Shown: positions 16,858-25,723 of the stretch, piece by piece | Numbering within the stretch: the stretch's first letter is position 1 | Layout: every line of letters starts with the position of its first letter | Origin: an uncultured Ruminococcus sp. | GTDB taxonomy: Bacteria > Bacillota > Clostridia > Oscillospirales > Acutalibacteraceae | NCBI GenBank assembly: GCA_902793125.1 | Contig: CADBCC010000005.1 | Span: forward strand, 1 to 64,000 | Length of the DNA: 64,000 nucleotides | Direction: 5' to 3' | Made by a program: the position numbers and the translations under genes | The notes under the pieces: generated by a model | What the model was told of the DNA's origin: nothing | What the model saw: only the letters and a program-made list of their open reading frames with translations | The model's database searches: none

Positions 16858-17793
16858 ATGAAACTTTCACTTGTAGTTCCCTGCTATAACGAGCAGGATA
16901 ACGTTGAGTTGTTTTTCGCAGAAACAGTAAAAGCTTTTCAAAACGTAAAATTTGAATATGAATTTATTTTTGTAAACGACGGAAGCAGCGACAAGACTCT
17001 TGAAAAGTTAAAAAAGCTTTATAAAGAAAAAACCGAAAGCGATATTACCGTTGTTTCGTTCAGCCGTAACTTCGGAAAGGAATCCGCCATTTACGCGGGA
17101 ATAAAAAACGCGAGCGGAGATTATATTTCGCTTATCGACGCGGATATGCAGCAGCGCCCCGAGGTTGTGCTTGAGATGATTGATATTCTTGAGACCGAGC
17201 CCGAGTACGACTGCGTAGCGGCTTACCAGGGCGAGCGTAAGGAAGGCTCGGTAATGACAGGTTTTAAATCAGGATTCTATAAGCTGATTAATAAACTCAG
17301 CGAAGTTGAGCTTAAAGCCGACGCGAGCGATTTCAGAACCTTTAACCGAGGCGTTGCCGACGCTATTATTGAAATGTCCGAATACCATAGATTCTCAAAA
17401 GGCATTTTCAGCTGGATAGGCTTTAATACAAAGTATATTCCTTATGAGGTTCAGGAGAGAAACGCGGGCGAAACCAAGTGGGGCTTTACGAAGCTTGTTA
17501 AATATGCGCTCGAAGGTATTTCCGCTTTTTCAACCAAGCCTTTAAGCCTTGCGACTTATATCGGAATGATTTCCTCTGTAGCGGCTATAATTTACCTTAT
17601 AGTTGTTATTGTTCAGAAATTGTTCTTTGATGTAGCTGTAACGGGTTACGCTACTATCGTTGCTCTTATCCTGCTTTTAGGCGGAATCCAGCTTTTCTGT
17701 ATCGGTATTATCGGCTCATACCTCTCGAAAACTTATATCCAAAGTAAGAACCGACCGATTTATATAGCGAAGGAAATTTTGAAAAGAAAATAA
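16858..17793 (+). CDS. GtrB/DPM1-like family 2 glycosyltransferase
   Basis: This 311-residue protein has an N-terminal GT-A domain with VVPCYNEQDN, FVNDGSSDKT and the DADMQQ metal-binding motif, and two C-terminal transmembrane helices (about 230-290). Such enzymes transfer a hexose from a nucleotide sugar to undecaprenyl phosphate for wall-polymer decoration. The start is ATG 16858, at the conserved N-terminus of the domain with a GGGG site upstream. It is a single gene with its own promoter and terminator. No GtrA-like flippase is adjacent. Confidence 0.9.
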   Translation: MKLSLVVPCYNEQDNVELFFAETVKAFQNVKFEYEFIFVNDGSSDKTLEKLKKLYKEKTESDITVVSFSRNFGKESAIYAGIKNASGDYISLIDADMQQRPEVVLEMIDILETEPEYDCVAAYQGERKEGSVMTGFKSGFYKLINKLSEVELKADASDFRTFNRGVADAIIEMSEYHRFSKGIFSWIGFNTKYIPYEVQERNAGETKWGFTKLVKYALEGISAFSTKPLSLATYIGMISSVAAIIYLIVVIVQKLFFDVAVTGYATIVALILLLGGIQLFCIGIIGSYLSKTYIQSKNRPIYIAKEILKRK

Positions 17794-17798
17794 AACGT

Positions 17799-17829
17799 AA
17801 GGCTTCGGCAATCGCCGAAGCCTTATTTT
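17799..17829 (+). terminator. terminator after the GtrB-like gene
   Basis: An 11-bp stem (AAGGCTTCGGC with GCCGAAGCCTT), a 4-nt loop and a following T-run. Confidence 0.9.
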
Positions 17830-17858
17830 TTATTATACGCTCATCTGCGCTTTCCTGG

Positions 17859-19829
17859 TTACTTATAATCCCTTATATAAACGTAGTACGGTGAGTAGAG
17901 GTCGTTGTTATTAAGGTAATACAGCTTGTTGTTTTCTTTGCTCAGGGTTTGTGTTTCGGATATTTCCTTATCCGTGCCGTTTGTAAAAATAACCTGATTG
18001 TACTTGTTTATATTCACGTCGATTTTATAAACCTTATAGCCGTCGGAATCCTTTTTAACGTAGGTCATTTCCTCGCCCTTGTTTCCGTTGTTGAGTTTTG
18101 AGGAGAAGAGCTTGGCGTAAACATTATCCCATTCGTTGGTGTTTGTAAAGTAAATTGTTATATTTCCGTCTTTTGTATATTTTAAAAGATTTATATATGC
18201 GTTGGAAAGTTCCTTATAGGCTTTCTGCATATTTTTATCGGTTTGGGCATTTTTTATCGCTCTTTTTAAATCAACGTAGTCATTGTAGGAGCTGAAGCAG
18301 TACATTTCGTTTAAAAGCTCTTCGCTTTTTTTACAGAGCTCGTTAATATCTTTTGAGTTTATTTTTACGGGGCTAAACGCTTTCGGTAAAGTAACGGCTA
18401 AAACCGCTTTGGATTCGATATCCGCGTCTTTATCGAAAATAAAGGTTTGTACATTATCGCTCAGTGTTTTAATGGTTTCCGCTGAGGATATTTTTTTATA
18501 GTTAGTTCTTCCGCCTTCGATAATATATGACGCGGCGGGGTAGATTTTATCGTGATAGAGATTTTCGCCGTAATAAATGCTTAAATTGTCAAAAACCTGA
18601 ACGTAATAACCCTCGGTTAAATCCTTGTATTCCTCATTGCTTGCTGCGGCGTAGCTCAGATTATGGCTGCTGTAATTAAGCAGGGTAGGACAACATACCG
18701 AACTGTCGTGAATCATATTGCAGGAAGTATCGTTCATATTCGAGTAGTTATAGCCGAATTTTAAAGCTATATGCGTGTGTCCCGAAATCCATGTTATTTT
18801 AGGATATTTCTCAAGAATGTTTCTGAAACGTACTGTGGTTTTGTGCTCGGTGCGCAGAGGTACTGTATAGTAATTGTCCTCGTCGTCTCCAGCGCCGTAG
18901 CCCTCGATTAAAGCGTGCTGGATAAGATAGATATTTTTATTTTTGTTATAATTGGATTTTAAAAGATTTTCAAGCCAGTCGAGCTGTTCTTTTGTAAACT
19001 CATCGCCCTTGTCCGGGCTGAATAAAAACTCAAGCGCCATAAAGATAAACAGATCGCCTGTTTTCGGTTCTTCTACCGAGTAGTAGGCTTTGTCTTTCGC
19101 GATAGTTTTTAAGTCGCCGTCGAGACCTGTAGCTTTTATAAAAGTGTTCAGCGAATCTTTGGGGCTTCCCGTGCGCAGTTCGTGGTTGCCGCTTCCCTCG
19201 TAAACGTAGCCGGTGTAATCCGAATCGGAAAGAATTTCCTGGAACTTATCAAATTCTTTTCCGGGCCCTTCGGTATTTGTGATATTATCTCCCGCGGTTA
19301 TAATGAAATCAGTCTTACGTTTTGAGGCGGTCTCGAGAGCCTTTTTGAAATGCAGCTCCGAATATTTGTAGTATTGATTATCAGCCTTATCAATATGGAT
19401 ATCAGAATAATTCATAAACGAATAGTCGCAAACCGAGGATTGATATGGTAATCGTTTGTTTATCGGAATATCGTAAACCGCGTCTGCGTTTTTAACCGTT
19501 TTATCGCTGCCCGAGCAGGCTATGAGCTTAGTCGCGTCGGCGGGAATGGCGTTGTGGTCGTTAAAGGAGAAAGAACCTCCGTTTTTGATTTCGGCAATTT
19601 CATAAAAGCCGTCGAGAGCTTTTTTATCGTCAGCCCAGTAAAGTTTATATTTTCCCATAGGAACGGAGGAAAGTGTTATTTTTCCTTCGGCAAATCCCGC
19701 TTTATCTTTTTCGTCTCCCGTAAATTCGTAGGTGAGCTTGCCTGAGGCAAAGACAGGCGTAATATAAATACAGGAAGTTAAAATAGTTATTGATAAAATC
19801 AAAGAGAATATTTTAAGTAAATGTTTCAT
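17859..19829 (-). CDS. secreted metallophosphoesterase with C-terminal CBM26-like domain
   Basis: This 656-residue exported protein carries a calcineurin-like phosphoesterase domain with the ordered motifs SDIHID, TAGDNIT, GSGNHELR, and SGHTHIA. A helical linker follows (about 480-550). The last ~100 residues resemble starch-binding family 26 modules (ITIYFTNTNEWDNVYA, then VIFTNGT). The N-terminus has a hydrophobic stretch; LTSC could be a lipobox, or the protein may be cleaved after VFA. The start is ATG 19829, since GAGGTG sits just upstream; a TTG four codons earlier overlaps this site. The substrate is unknown; the CBM suggests anchoring to alpha-glucan. Confidence 0.82.
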   Translation of the reverse strand: MKHLLKIFSLILSITILTSCIYITPVFASGKLTYEFTGDEKDKAGFAEGKITLSSVPMGKYKLYWADDKKALDGFYEIAEIKNGGSFSFNDHNAIPADATKLIACSGSDKTVKNADAVYDIPINKRLPYQSSVCDYSFMNYSDIHIDKADNQYYKYSELHFKKALETASKRKTDFIITAGDNITNTEGPGKEFDKFQEILSDSDYTGYVYEGSGNHELRTGSPKDSLNTFIKATGLDGDLKTIAKDKAYYSVEEPKTGDLFIFMALEFLFSPDKGDEFTKEQLDWLENLLKSNYNKNKNIYLIQHALIEGYGAGDDEDNYYTVPLRTEHKTTVRFRNILEKYPKITWISGHTHIALKFGYNYSNMNDTSCNMIHDSSVCCPTLLNYSSHNLSYAAASNEEYKDLTEGYYVQVFDNLSIYYGENLYHDKIYPAASYIIEGGRTNYKKISSAETIKTLSDNVQTFIFDKDADIESKAVLAVTLPKAFSPVKINSKDINELCKKSEELLNEMYCFSSYNDYVDLKRAIKNAQTDKNMQKAYKELSNAYINLLKYTKDGNITIYFTNTNEWDNVYAKLFSSKLNNGNKGEEMTYVKKDSDGYKVYKIDVNINKYNQVIFTNGTDKEISETQTLSKENNKLYYLNNNDLYSPYYVYIRDYK

Positions 19830-19941
19830 ACCGCACCTCAAAATATAGTATAAAAATATAATAACATAAAATTTTTAAATTTACAGTATTTTACAGATAA
19901 AAAAAGAAAAAATATCACATAATATATTCGGGGTGGTTAAA

Positions 19942-20112
19942 TTGAATAAAAATTACTATAGAAATTATCCTGTTAATCCCGAGGACGAAGAGGAATACTG
20001 TCCGGGAGTTTCGTCGTATGATTTAACGGGACTTGTTCCGAGCGAACCGCAAAGCGAGGATGAGCTGGACGCATATGAGGATATTTACCCTTATATGCCG
20101 GACGAGGGATAA
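19942..20112 (+). CDS. small acidic protein of unknown function
   Basis: A 56-residue ORF starting at TTG (19942-19944) with GGGGTGG seven nucleotides upstream. The protein is strongly acidic and Tyr/Pro-rich (starts MNKNYYRNYPVNPEDEEEY) with one Cys. It has no signal peptide or membrane helix. Coding appears genuine from the ribosome-binding site, codon composition and the terminator at 20181. It is not recognised. Confidence 0.6.
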   Translation: MNKNYYRNYPVNPEDEEEYCPGVSSYDLTGLVPSEPQSEDELDAYEDIYPYMPDEG

Positions 20113-20180
20113 GAACCTCTCCTCTTTATTTAATAGTTTACAAAACGGCAGGAATGTCCGCGGTTGATGAGGAAAATAAA

Positions 20181-20216
20181 AAAACACCACAGTGCTTTTA
20201 ACTGTGGTGTTTTTTT
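20181..20216 (+). terminator. strong rho-independent terminator
   Basis: A perfect 13-bp stem (20181-20193 with 20201-20213), a 7-nt loop and a T-run. It probably ends the transcript of the small acidic protein gene. Confidence 0.9.
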
Positions 20217-20458
20217 GGATGAAATTGTGTGAAATGCTACTTATTGCAGCAATGTTTTGGCACTCTTTAATGTGCAATTATATTTTAACCCATAGTGATT
20301 AATAAATCAATATTTCTTAGCATAATGTAATTGCAAAATGGTGAAACTGTAAGGGTTAATTCTTTAACAGATATAAAGAGAAACAAAGCGGTAACATTTT
20401 GTAACGAACAACCGTTCTAATGTTAAAAAGTGATTACAAATATTACGTAAGAATAAAT
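20217..20458. other. intergenic region without a recognised gene
   Basis: An AT-rich stretch between the terminator and the asparaginase stop codon. Two complementary pairs interleave: GCAATTA 20274-20280 with TAATTGC 20328-20334, and TAACCC 20286-20291 with GGGTTA 20353-20358. This could be a pseudoknotted RNA or chance. No promoter, RNA family or ORF with a ribosome-binding site is seen. Confidence 0.35.
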
Positions 20459-21340
20459 TTACAAGTCTTTCCATAGTGAAATATATGCATATATAGGGGA
20501 TACTCTTTTAAGAACCACAACATTTAGTTGTTCGTACACTTTCATGCTTTCGTACTCAATCTCGCCCGAAACTCCACATATATAAATAGGAACGGAAGAA
20601 TTTTTACAAAAATCTATAAACTCCGCGTCCGCCGTAGGCAGGGTTCCGCTGTGATATGATTCGATTAATACAGCTTTGTATCCGTCGGTATTCGGGATTT
20701 CCATACCCGGGTAAGCTTTAATCCAAAGTACGTGAGATTTCTTTGTAAGGGTAAAAATTCCCTCGTTTCGCTTTTGGTAATTAAAGAGAGTCCTTTTGAA
20801 ACTGTCATTTTCAAAATATCCGAAAACAGGGGAAACGGAAGTAAGTTTATCGCTGTACGGGCTGTGGCTTAAAAGAGAGTCAGCTAAAAAAATCTCGGGG
20901 TGGTTTTCGTTTTTGTAGCTTACAAAAACACCGCCGATTTTTTCCTTAATAAACTTTACGGCGTATTTAAAATTGGAAAGCCCGTTTGAACGGCTGTCGC
21001 TGAGGATGTAGTTCGAGGAAACGAATACAACGGGGATCTTACTCTTTCCGAAAGCGATAGCCGCCGCCGCGGCGCTGTATTGCAGAGTATCTGTTCCGTG
21101 AGTAATAATTATACCGTCAAAGTTTTCCGCAAGTCGTTTTCCGATACAGCTGATAAGCTTTGTAAGATATTCTCCGTCGAGCTGTTCGGAAAGTATATAA
21201 TAAGGCTGAAAGCTCTCGACGGAAATATCTTTGTCGAGAGCTTCGGTTAAAATGGATTTTGTTTTTTGCGAGGGAGAAACCGAGTTGTTTTTAACTTCGC
21301 CCGAAATAGTGCCTCCCGTAAAAATCAAAGCAAGTTTCAT
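20459..21340 (-). CDS. L-asparaginase family protein
   Basis: This 293-residue amidohydrolase of the bacterial asparaginase type hydrolyses asparagine to aspartate and ammonia. The two catalytic Thr motifs are present: FTGGTIS near residue 8 and ITHGTDTLQ near residue 80. It is slightly shorter than usual (about 320-340). No signal peptide, so cytoplasmic. The ATG directly follows the stop codon of the upstream FN3 gene with no separate ribosome-binding site, so translation is probably coupled. An asparaginase next to an exported adhesin-like gene has no obvious functional link. Confidence 0.88.
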   Translation of the reverse strand: MKLALIFTGGTISGEVKNNSVSPSQKTKSILTEALDKDISVESFQPYYILSEQLDGEYLTKLISCIGKRLAENFDGIIITHGTDTLQYSAAAAAIAFGKSKIPVVFVSSNYILSDSRSNGLSNFKYAVKFIKEKIGGVFVSYKNENHPEIFLADSLLSHSPYSDKLTSVSPVFGYFENDSFKRTLFNYQKRNEGIFTLTKKSHVLWIKAYPGMEIPNTDGYKAVLIESYHSGTLPTADAEFIDFCKNSSVPIYICGVSGEIEYESMKVYEQLNVVVLKRVSPIYAYISLWKDL

Positions 21341-22231
21341 TTATTTTACCGTAACAAGTATTTTTACGTTTTTAACTTTTGTGTTTACAAGTACAGAAGC
21401 GGTAAGAGTAGCTTTCCCTTTTTTAACGCCTTTTATAACTCCGACGTCGTTTACTTTTACGGTGTTTTTGTCGGATGTTTTCCAGGTTACAAGATAAAGC
21501 AAATTGTTCTTACTGAGTTTTGTATTGATATCTTTGTATTCCTGACCTTTTTTAATAGTAAGGTACATAGGAGTTTTACTGTTTTTGAAATACCCGTAAA
21601 CTTCGCTTACTTCTTTGCTTTTAGCGGAGCTGTATTTGCCTTTGTAGGCTTTTATATAGTATTTATACGAGTTTATCTGCGTGGGATTTTTAGAGCCTTT
21701 TACCGTTTTATCAAAATAGTACCTGTCTGCGCTGCTTTTTATTGAAGCGATTTTTTTATAGGAGTTCTTATATTTTAGAGAGCGGTAAATACGGTATCCG
21801 TCGGCTTTTGCGACTTTACTCCATTTTATATGAATACCGTTCATATCCAATTTTTCCTCAAGCTGGGTAAACTTAGGCTGTTTAAGATAAATAATCTTTG
21901 CCTTTTTACTGTATGCCGAGCTCTTTTTTGAATTTGAAGCTTTTACCTTAAATGTATAAGAAGTTCCGGATTTAAGCTTTTTAACCGTAAAGCTTTTTTT
22001 CTTTCCGCTGTAGGCAGTTTTAAATTTTTTGGAGCTTGATTTTTTATACATAAGCTTATATTTTGAAGCGTTCCTGACTTTTTTCCAGGATACTTTAACT
22101 CCCTTTGCGGAGTTTTTTACGGTGAGCTTAGGGGTTTTAAGCTTTTTCGCCGCCGAACAGAAAACAACGCTTCCCGCAACACATATCATAACAGCGAGAG
22201 CGATTGCGGTAAATGATTTTAATGTTTTCAT
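21341..22231 (-). CDS. secreted protein with FN3-like repeats and Ig-like C-terminus
   Basis: This 296-residue exported protein has a signal peptide (about 1-27), two lysine-rich fibronectin type III-like repeats (VKVSWKKVRNASKYKLMYKK; IHIKWSKVAKADGYRIYRS) and a bacterial Ig-like tail ending in VTVK. The start at 22231 is set by GAGGTG 7 nt upstream; a nominal start at 22255 lies inside the promoter. The segment before the tail (MYLTIKKGQEYKDI) resembles one in the FN3 proteins at 22347 and 52398. It is probably a surface or matrix protein; the ligand is unknown. Confidence 0.8.
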   Translation of the reverse strand: MKTLKSFTAIALAVMICVAGSVVFCSAAKKLKTPKLTVKNSAKGVKVSWKKVRNASKYKLMYKKSSSKKFKTAYSGKKKSFTVKKLKSGTSYTFKVKASNSKKSSAYSKKAKIIYLKQPKFTQLEEKLDMNGIHIKWSKVAKADGYRIYRSLKYKNSYKKIASIKSSADRYYFDKTVKGSKNPTQINSYKYYIKAYKGKYSSAKSKEVSEVYGYFKNSKTPMYLTIKKGQEYKDINTKLSKNNLLYLVTWKTSDKNTVKVNDVGVIKGVKKGKATLTASVLVNTKVKNVKILVTVK

Positions 22232-22253
22232 AATTTTCACCTCAATTGATTTC

Positions 22254-22282
22254 ATTTTAACATTTAATTAATTTAACGTCAA
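22254..22282 (-). promoter_or_regulatory. promoter of the FN3-asparaginase pair
   Basis: Minus-strand TTGACG (22277-22282) and TAAAAT (22254-22259) are 17 bp apart. A terminator separates this unit from the sortase operon upstream. Confidence 0.65.
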
Positions 22283-22313
22283 CCTGTTTGAAGATTGTGA
22301 AAATATTGTATAA

Positions 22314-22337
22314 AATCCGGCTCAGTTTTGAGCCGGA
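22314..22337 (-). terminator. terminator ending the sortase operon
   Basis: A perfect 10-bp stem (AATCCGGCTC with GAGCCGGATT), 10 nt beyond the stop codon of the FN3 gene at 22347. The following minus-strand sequence is T-rich. Confidence 0.8.
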
Positions 22338-22346
22338 TTAAAAGTT

Positions 22347-23555
22347 TTACACAACTTCCACATCAAGGAAGATAGATTTTGTAAAATGTTTGTCGTAAAT
22401 ATTATTAAGAGCAGTACTTCCAACCAGGGAAACAATATTGACGGACTCGGATGAAGATTTGATCTCAACGGAAGCTTTGCCCTGATTTTCGGCGGTAATG
22501 ATACTGTCGTTGAGAGAAATAGAGCCGTTACCGTCTGTTATAACGGCGGTGTATAAACCGTCAAGACTTAAAAAATCAGAAAGAGCTTTTAACTCCGCGT
22601 AATTTTCTCCCTGATTCAGCGTAATCGGGATATGGAAGTTATCGTTCTCATCATAATAATACGGGTTAGTATCGTCTCTGTGCGGGGTAAAAAACGTAAG
22701 CGGAGCCGAACTGTCTACTGATATATATTTGCCTTTTGAAGCGACAATTTTATATCTGTAAGCCGTCGGATTAACGCTGAGCTTAAAATCAATATATATT
22801 GTTGAAGAAGTAGCAGCTAACATTTCATAGGATGATTCGCCGGCCTTTCGCTTATAAATGATATATGAGTCCGCGCCCGCTACCCTGTTCCATTTTATTG
22901 AGATGGATTTAGAGTCTGTGTTTTCTCTTGCGAATACGCCGGTCACTTTGTCAAGGTAAGTTGTTGAAACCTGTGAGGATTCTTTTGAGTATGACTTTGT
23001 GCTTTTTTTGTAGCAAAGAATCTTGTAGGTGTATTTTGTGCCCGAAACAACGTCTGTATCTTCGTAAGAGCGGGCGATAACGGATTTGATTTTTACAAAT
23101 TTATCCGAATCCGAGCTTTTTCGGTAGATTACGTATTTATCGGCGCCTGTTTTTTTAGACCATGTAAGAGAAATACTTTTATCTCCGTTTGAAATGCTTT
23201 TGATTACGGTCTGGTTAATACGGGTAAGTTTAAATGTCTTAGAGGCTTTGCCTGTTATCTTTCCGTTATAGGGTTTAATCTTATACGAATATGTTTTCCC
23301 TGCAGAAACGCCGTAGTCGTTATAAGAAGTTTTTTTGGTAGTTTTTATTGCTTTGTTATTTCGAAAAATCTTATATTTTTTAGCGCCGCTTACCTTTTTC
23401 CAGGTAATCTTAACAGCCCTTTCCTGATTAACTGCGGTAACTTTCGCAGGTTTTTTAAGAGTTTTCGCCGACGCGGAAACCCCGCAGACAAAAACTGCCG
23501 ATAGAACAGCGATGACCGATAAAGATAAGCCGAGTATTTTTTTAAGATTATTCAT
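22347..23555 (-). CDS. secreted FN3-repeat protein in the sortase operon
   Basis: This 402-residue protein has a signal peptide (about 1-31), three FN3-like repeats each with an ITWKKxxGAxKYxIxR-type core, and a ~110-residue C-terminal domain shared with the protein at 52398 (DxNxHIPITLNQGENY then an Ig-like strand pattern). The start ATG 23555 follows CAGGAG. It lies 21 nt downstream of the membrane-protein gene. No LPXTG-like sorting signal is seen at its end, so it is probably released or held non-covalently. Confidence 0.8.
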   Translation of the reverse strand: MNNLKKILGLSLSVIAVLSAVFVCGVSASAKTLKKPAKVTAVNQERAVKITWKKVSGAKKYKIFRNNKAIKTTKKTSYNDYGVSAGKTYSYKIKPYNGKITGKASKTFKLTRINQTVIKSISNGDKSISLTWSKKTGADKYVIYRKSSDSDKFVKIKSVIARSYEDTDVVSGTKYTYKILCYKKSTKSYSKESSQVSTTYLDKVTGVFARENTDSKSISIKWNRVAGADSYIIYKRKAGESSYEMLAATSSTIYIDFKLSVNPTAYRYKIVASKGKYISVDSSAPLTFFTPHRDDTNPYYYDENDNFHIPITLNQGENYAELKALSDFLSLDGLYTAVITDGNGSISLNDSIITAENQGKASVEIKSSSESVNIVSLVGSTALNNIYDKHFTKSIFLDVEVV

Positions 23556-23576
23556 TTTTTTCTCCTGTAAAAGCAA

Positions 23577-24419
23577 TTACACAACTTTTTTGCGCATACG
23601 GTTATGCATAATCCATAAGAACGCGCTTACTGACAAAAGAAGAACCGAGATTACAAAAGTGACGGTGAGCGCCGAATTAAAGCAGGCGGTATACATAACT
23701 TTTAATGACCTTGTAAGAACAGTCAGTTTTGAAATAAAACCGCTGAAATAAGCCGTTAGCGCAAGTACTAAAGAAAGTAATCCCGCTGAGGCTGTTGCGT
23801 AGTAAATGTATCTTAACGCTATATGTTTCCACTCGTTTGTGAAGATAAAGATTAAAGCTATAGCGAGCACAACGATTAAAGTAACCGCTATAGATATATT
23901 CAATCTCGAATTGTATTTGTTGTAAAAACTCTGAAGCTGTGAAAAATACGCTATTTCAATATTGGACGCATAAATATCGGAAGCTTTTTTTACAAAATAA
24001 TTTATACTGTCCTCGGAGAGAGTGCTGCTGTCTATTCCCGATTTGTTTATGTATTTTTCAATCTCGCTTCGCAGAGCTTTCTGGAAGTCCGAGGTGTTTA
24101 CTTTTGGTTTGTTGCCCGAATAGAAATCATCAATATAAGCCTGTACATCTTTTCGTACCATAACTTCGTCGACAAATCCCTCAAAAAAGCTTTTGTCGAG
24201 TCCGCTTGCGTCGCCTATATCCATTAAGTTGTCGGTGATTTCGTCGCACAAATCTTCATAATAATGCGTATTGTTTAATGTTTCGGTCAGGAAAGAAGGA
24301 GAGAAGAAAGTGAATTTCACCGAGAAAAAAACTGAACACGCGAATAAGCCAAATCCCATCACAAAGGAAAGGATAAGGCTCATTATTGTTACGAAAGTTT
24401 TATTTTCAAATATTTTCAT
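23577..24419 (-). CDS. membrane protein of the sortase operon, function unknown
   Basis: This 280-residue protein has one N-terminal transmembrane helix (about 10-35), an extracytoplasmic region of about 140 residues rich in acidic and helical segments, then three more helices and a basic cytoplasmic end. It has a good GGAGG ribosome-binding site. It sits 14 nt after the sortase gene. The topology would suit a docking or chaperone role for surface-protein anchoring, but nothing in the sequence identifies a function. Confidence 0.6.
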   Translation of the reverse strand: MKIFENKTFVTIMSLILSFVMGFGLFACSVFFSVKFTFFSPSFLTETLNNTHYYEDLCDEITDNLMDIGDASGLDKSFFEGFVDEVMVRKDVQAYIDDFYSGNKPKVNTSDFQKALRSEIEKYINKSGIDSSTLSEDSINYFVKKASDIYASNIEIAYFSQLQSFYNKYNSRLNISIAVTLIVVLAIALIFIFTNEWKHIALRYIYYATASAGLLSLVLALTAYFSGFISKLTVLTRSLKVMYTACFNSALTVTFVISVLLLSVSAFLWIMHNRMRKKVV

Positions 24420-24433
24420 AATTATACCTCCGC

Positions 24434-25102
24434 TTAATCGTACAATCCGACGATTTTCGGACCGGAGATTTTGTCGGCGTAAACAAAGAAACGTTTTTCT
24501 GTTAAACCGATTGTATCAAAAGGATAGCAGGTGTAAAGAATAAGGTTTTCTTTATTTGCGTTTAAATCGTAAGATTTTTTGCTTTTAGCGTTATGGATTT
24601 TTGTATCTGTTACCTTGTATTCGTAATTTCCGTAGCTTGTGTTGATCTTTACGATGTCGCCTTTTTTTACATTTTTAAGTCCGTTGAAATATGTATTGTT
24701 ATGTCCTGCTACGAGAATAGTTTTACCGTATCCGGGAATAAAGCTTCCCGCATAAACGCCCGCTCCGTTTCTCAGCGGAATTTTACCGTCGCCGAAAAAG
24801 AGCTTTGCGTCCACATCGCGGCCTTTTATTTTCAACTCGCCGAACTGCTTATCTATATTCGGAAATTCAACTTCCGAAGCGTCTATTGTATCCGAAGTAT
24901 TGGTTGTCGGCACAAAGATATTTTCGAAAGATTTTGAGTAATCAACCTGGTTGTCCGAAAAAAACATATTTCCGATTGATAAAGCGTCCGAAGCTACCGA
25001 AAAGCTGACAGCAATTGCGGCTGCTCCTATTACAAGACTCATTACAACCGGGACTATTAAAAACTTTTTTACGTTGTTGTGAATTTTAACTCTTTTTTTC
25101 AT
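24434..25102 (-). CDS. sortase, class D-like
   Basis: This 222-residue membrane-anchored transpeptidase has an N-terminal helix (about 13-35) and an extracytoplasmic sortase barrel. Catalytic residues are visible: His134 in LVAGHNNTYF, Cys192 in LILYTCYPFD and Arg204 in EKRFFVYA. Sortases cleave a C-terminal sorting signal and attach the protein to the cell wall or a pilin. The gene overlaps the upstream gene by 17 bp, pointing to a dedicated substrate. The class is inferred from size and the TLxTC-type motif; class E is the alternative. Confidence 0.88.
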   Translation of the reverse strand: MKKRVKIHNNVKKFLIVPVVMSLVIGAAAIAVSFSVASDALSIGNMFFSDNQVDYSKSFENIFVPTTNTSDTIDASEVEFPNIDKQFGELKIKGRDVDAKLFFGDGKIPLRNGAGVYAGSFIPGYGKTILVAGHNNTYFNGLKNVKKGDIVKINTSYGNYEYKVTDTKIHNAKSKKSYDLNANKENLILYTCYPFDTIGLTEKRFFVYADKISGPKIVGLYD

Positions 25103-25658
25103 ACGCTGACGCTTTCTTGCCTGAAATGATTAAACCTGCTGCCGAAAGAATAAACAACACCGCTAAACCGGATACGGCGATATAAGTAACGGGACTTTGC
25201 TGCTGACCTGTTGTTTTTATAACATTATTTGAGTCGTCAACAACTACACCGCCGTTTTTAGAAATGATTTTTACATTTTTGGTATTTGAGCCTGCCGCGG
25301 CGGATAATTTAAGTACCGAGGCTGCCGCGCTTGCGTAATTCATAAGTTTCTGGCGCTCGGAAGAAGAAAGCTCGCTTATTTTTGATTTTCCTGTTCCTTT
25401 GAGGAAAGCGCGCGCCTGACCGATTATGGAATTAATCTTTGATGCCTGGGCGGAAGTCATATCAATTGTGTTAAAATTAGCTTCCGCCTGGTTGATGTAT
25501 GACGCGGGGATATACACGTTGTTGCCGTTCATACTGACGGGAGCGCGCATATTGCTCAGCACGCTTGCTTCATTGGCGTTTATTCCCGCCGCGAAAGCGG
25601 TTGTAAACGAAAAGCAAAATACTGTTAAAACGATTAAAAACGCGATAATTCTTTTCAT
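25086..25658 (-). CDS. secreted protein with sorting-signal-like C-terminus, putative sortase substrate
   Basis: This 190-residue protein has a signal peptide (about 1-23), a helical middle region and a C-terminal hydrophobic helix (about 160-180) followed by a Lys-rich tail. Just before the helix is IKTTGQQQSP, which has the TG and layout of an LPXTG signal but not Leu-Pro. The ATG at 25658 is chosen because the TTG at 25667 abuts the ribosome-binding site. It overlaps the sortase gene by 17 bp. It is either the sortase's own substrate or a membrane-anchored partner. Confidence 0.7.
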   Translation of the reverse strand: MKRIIAFLIVLTVFCFSFTTAFAAGINANEASVLSNMRAPVSMNGNNVYIPASYINQAEANFNTIDMTSAQASKINSIIGQARAFLKGTGKSKISELSSSERQKLMNYASAAASVLKLSAAAGSNTKNVKIISKNGGVVVDDSNNVIKTTGQQQSPVTYIAVSGLAVLFILSAAGLIISGKKASAYEKKS

Positions 25659-25694
25659 ATAAATCAATCCTTTATAAAATCCAATAATCTATAC

Positions 25695-25723
25695 ATTATA
25701 TTATAACCCTGATTTTTTACCAA
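25695..25723 (-). promoter_or_regulatory. promoter of the sortase operon
   Basis: Minus-strand TTGGTA (25718-25723) and TATAAT (25695-25700) are 17 bp apart; a second overlapping TATAAT lies 5 bp upstream of the first. Confidence 0.6.

Noticed and set aside
20023-20277. 84-codon minus-strand ORF
   Set aside because: It overlaps the better supported small acidic gene and a strong terminator and lacks a ribosome-binding site.
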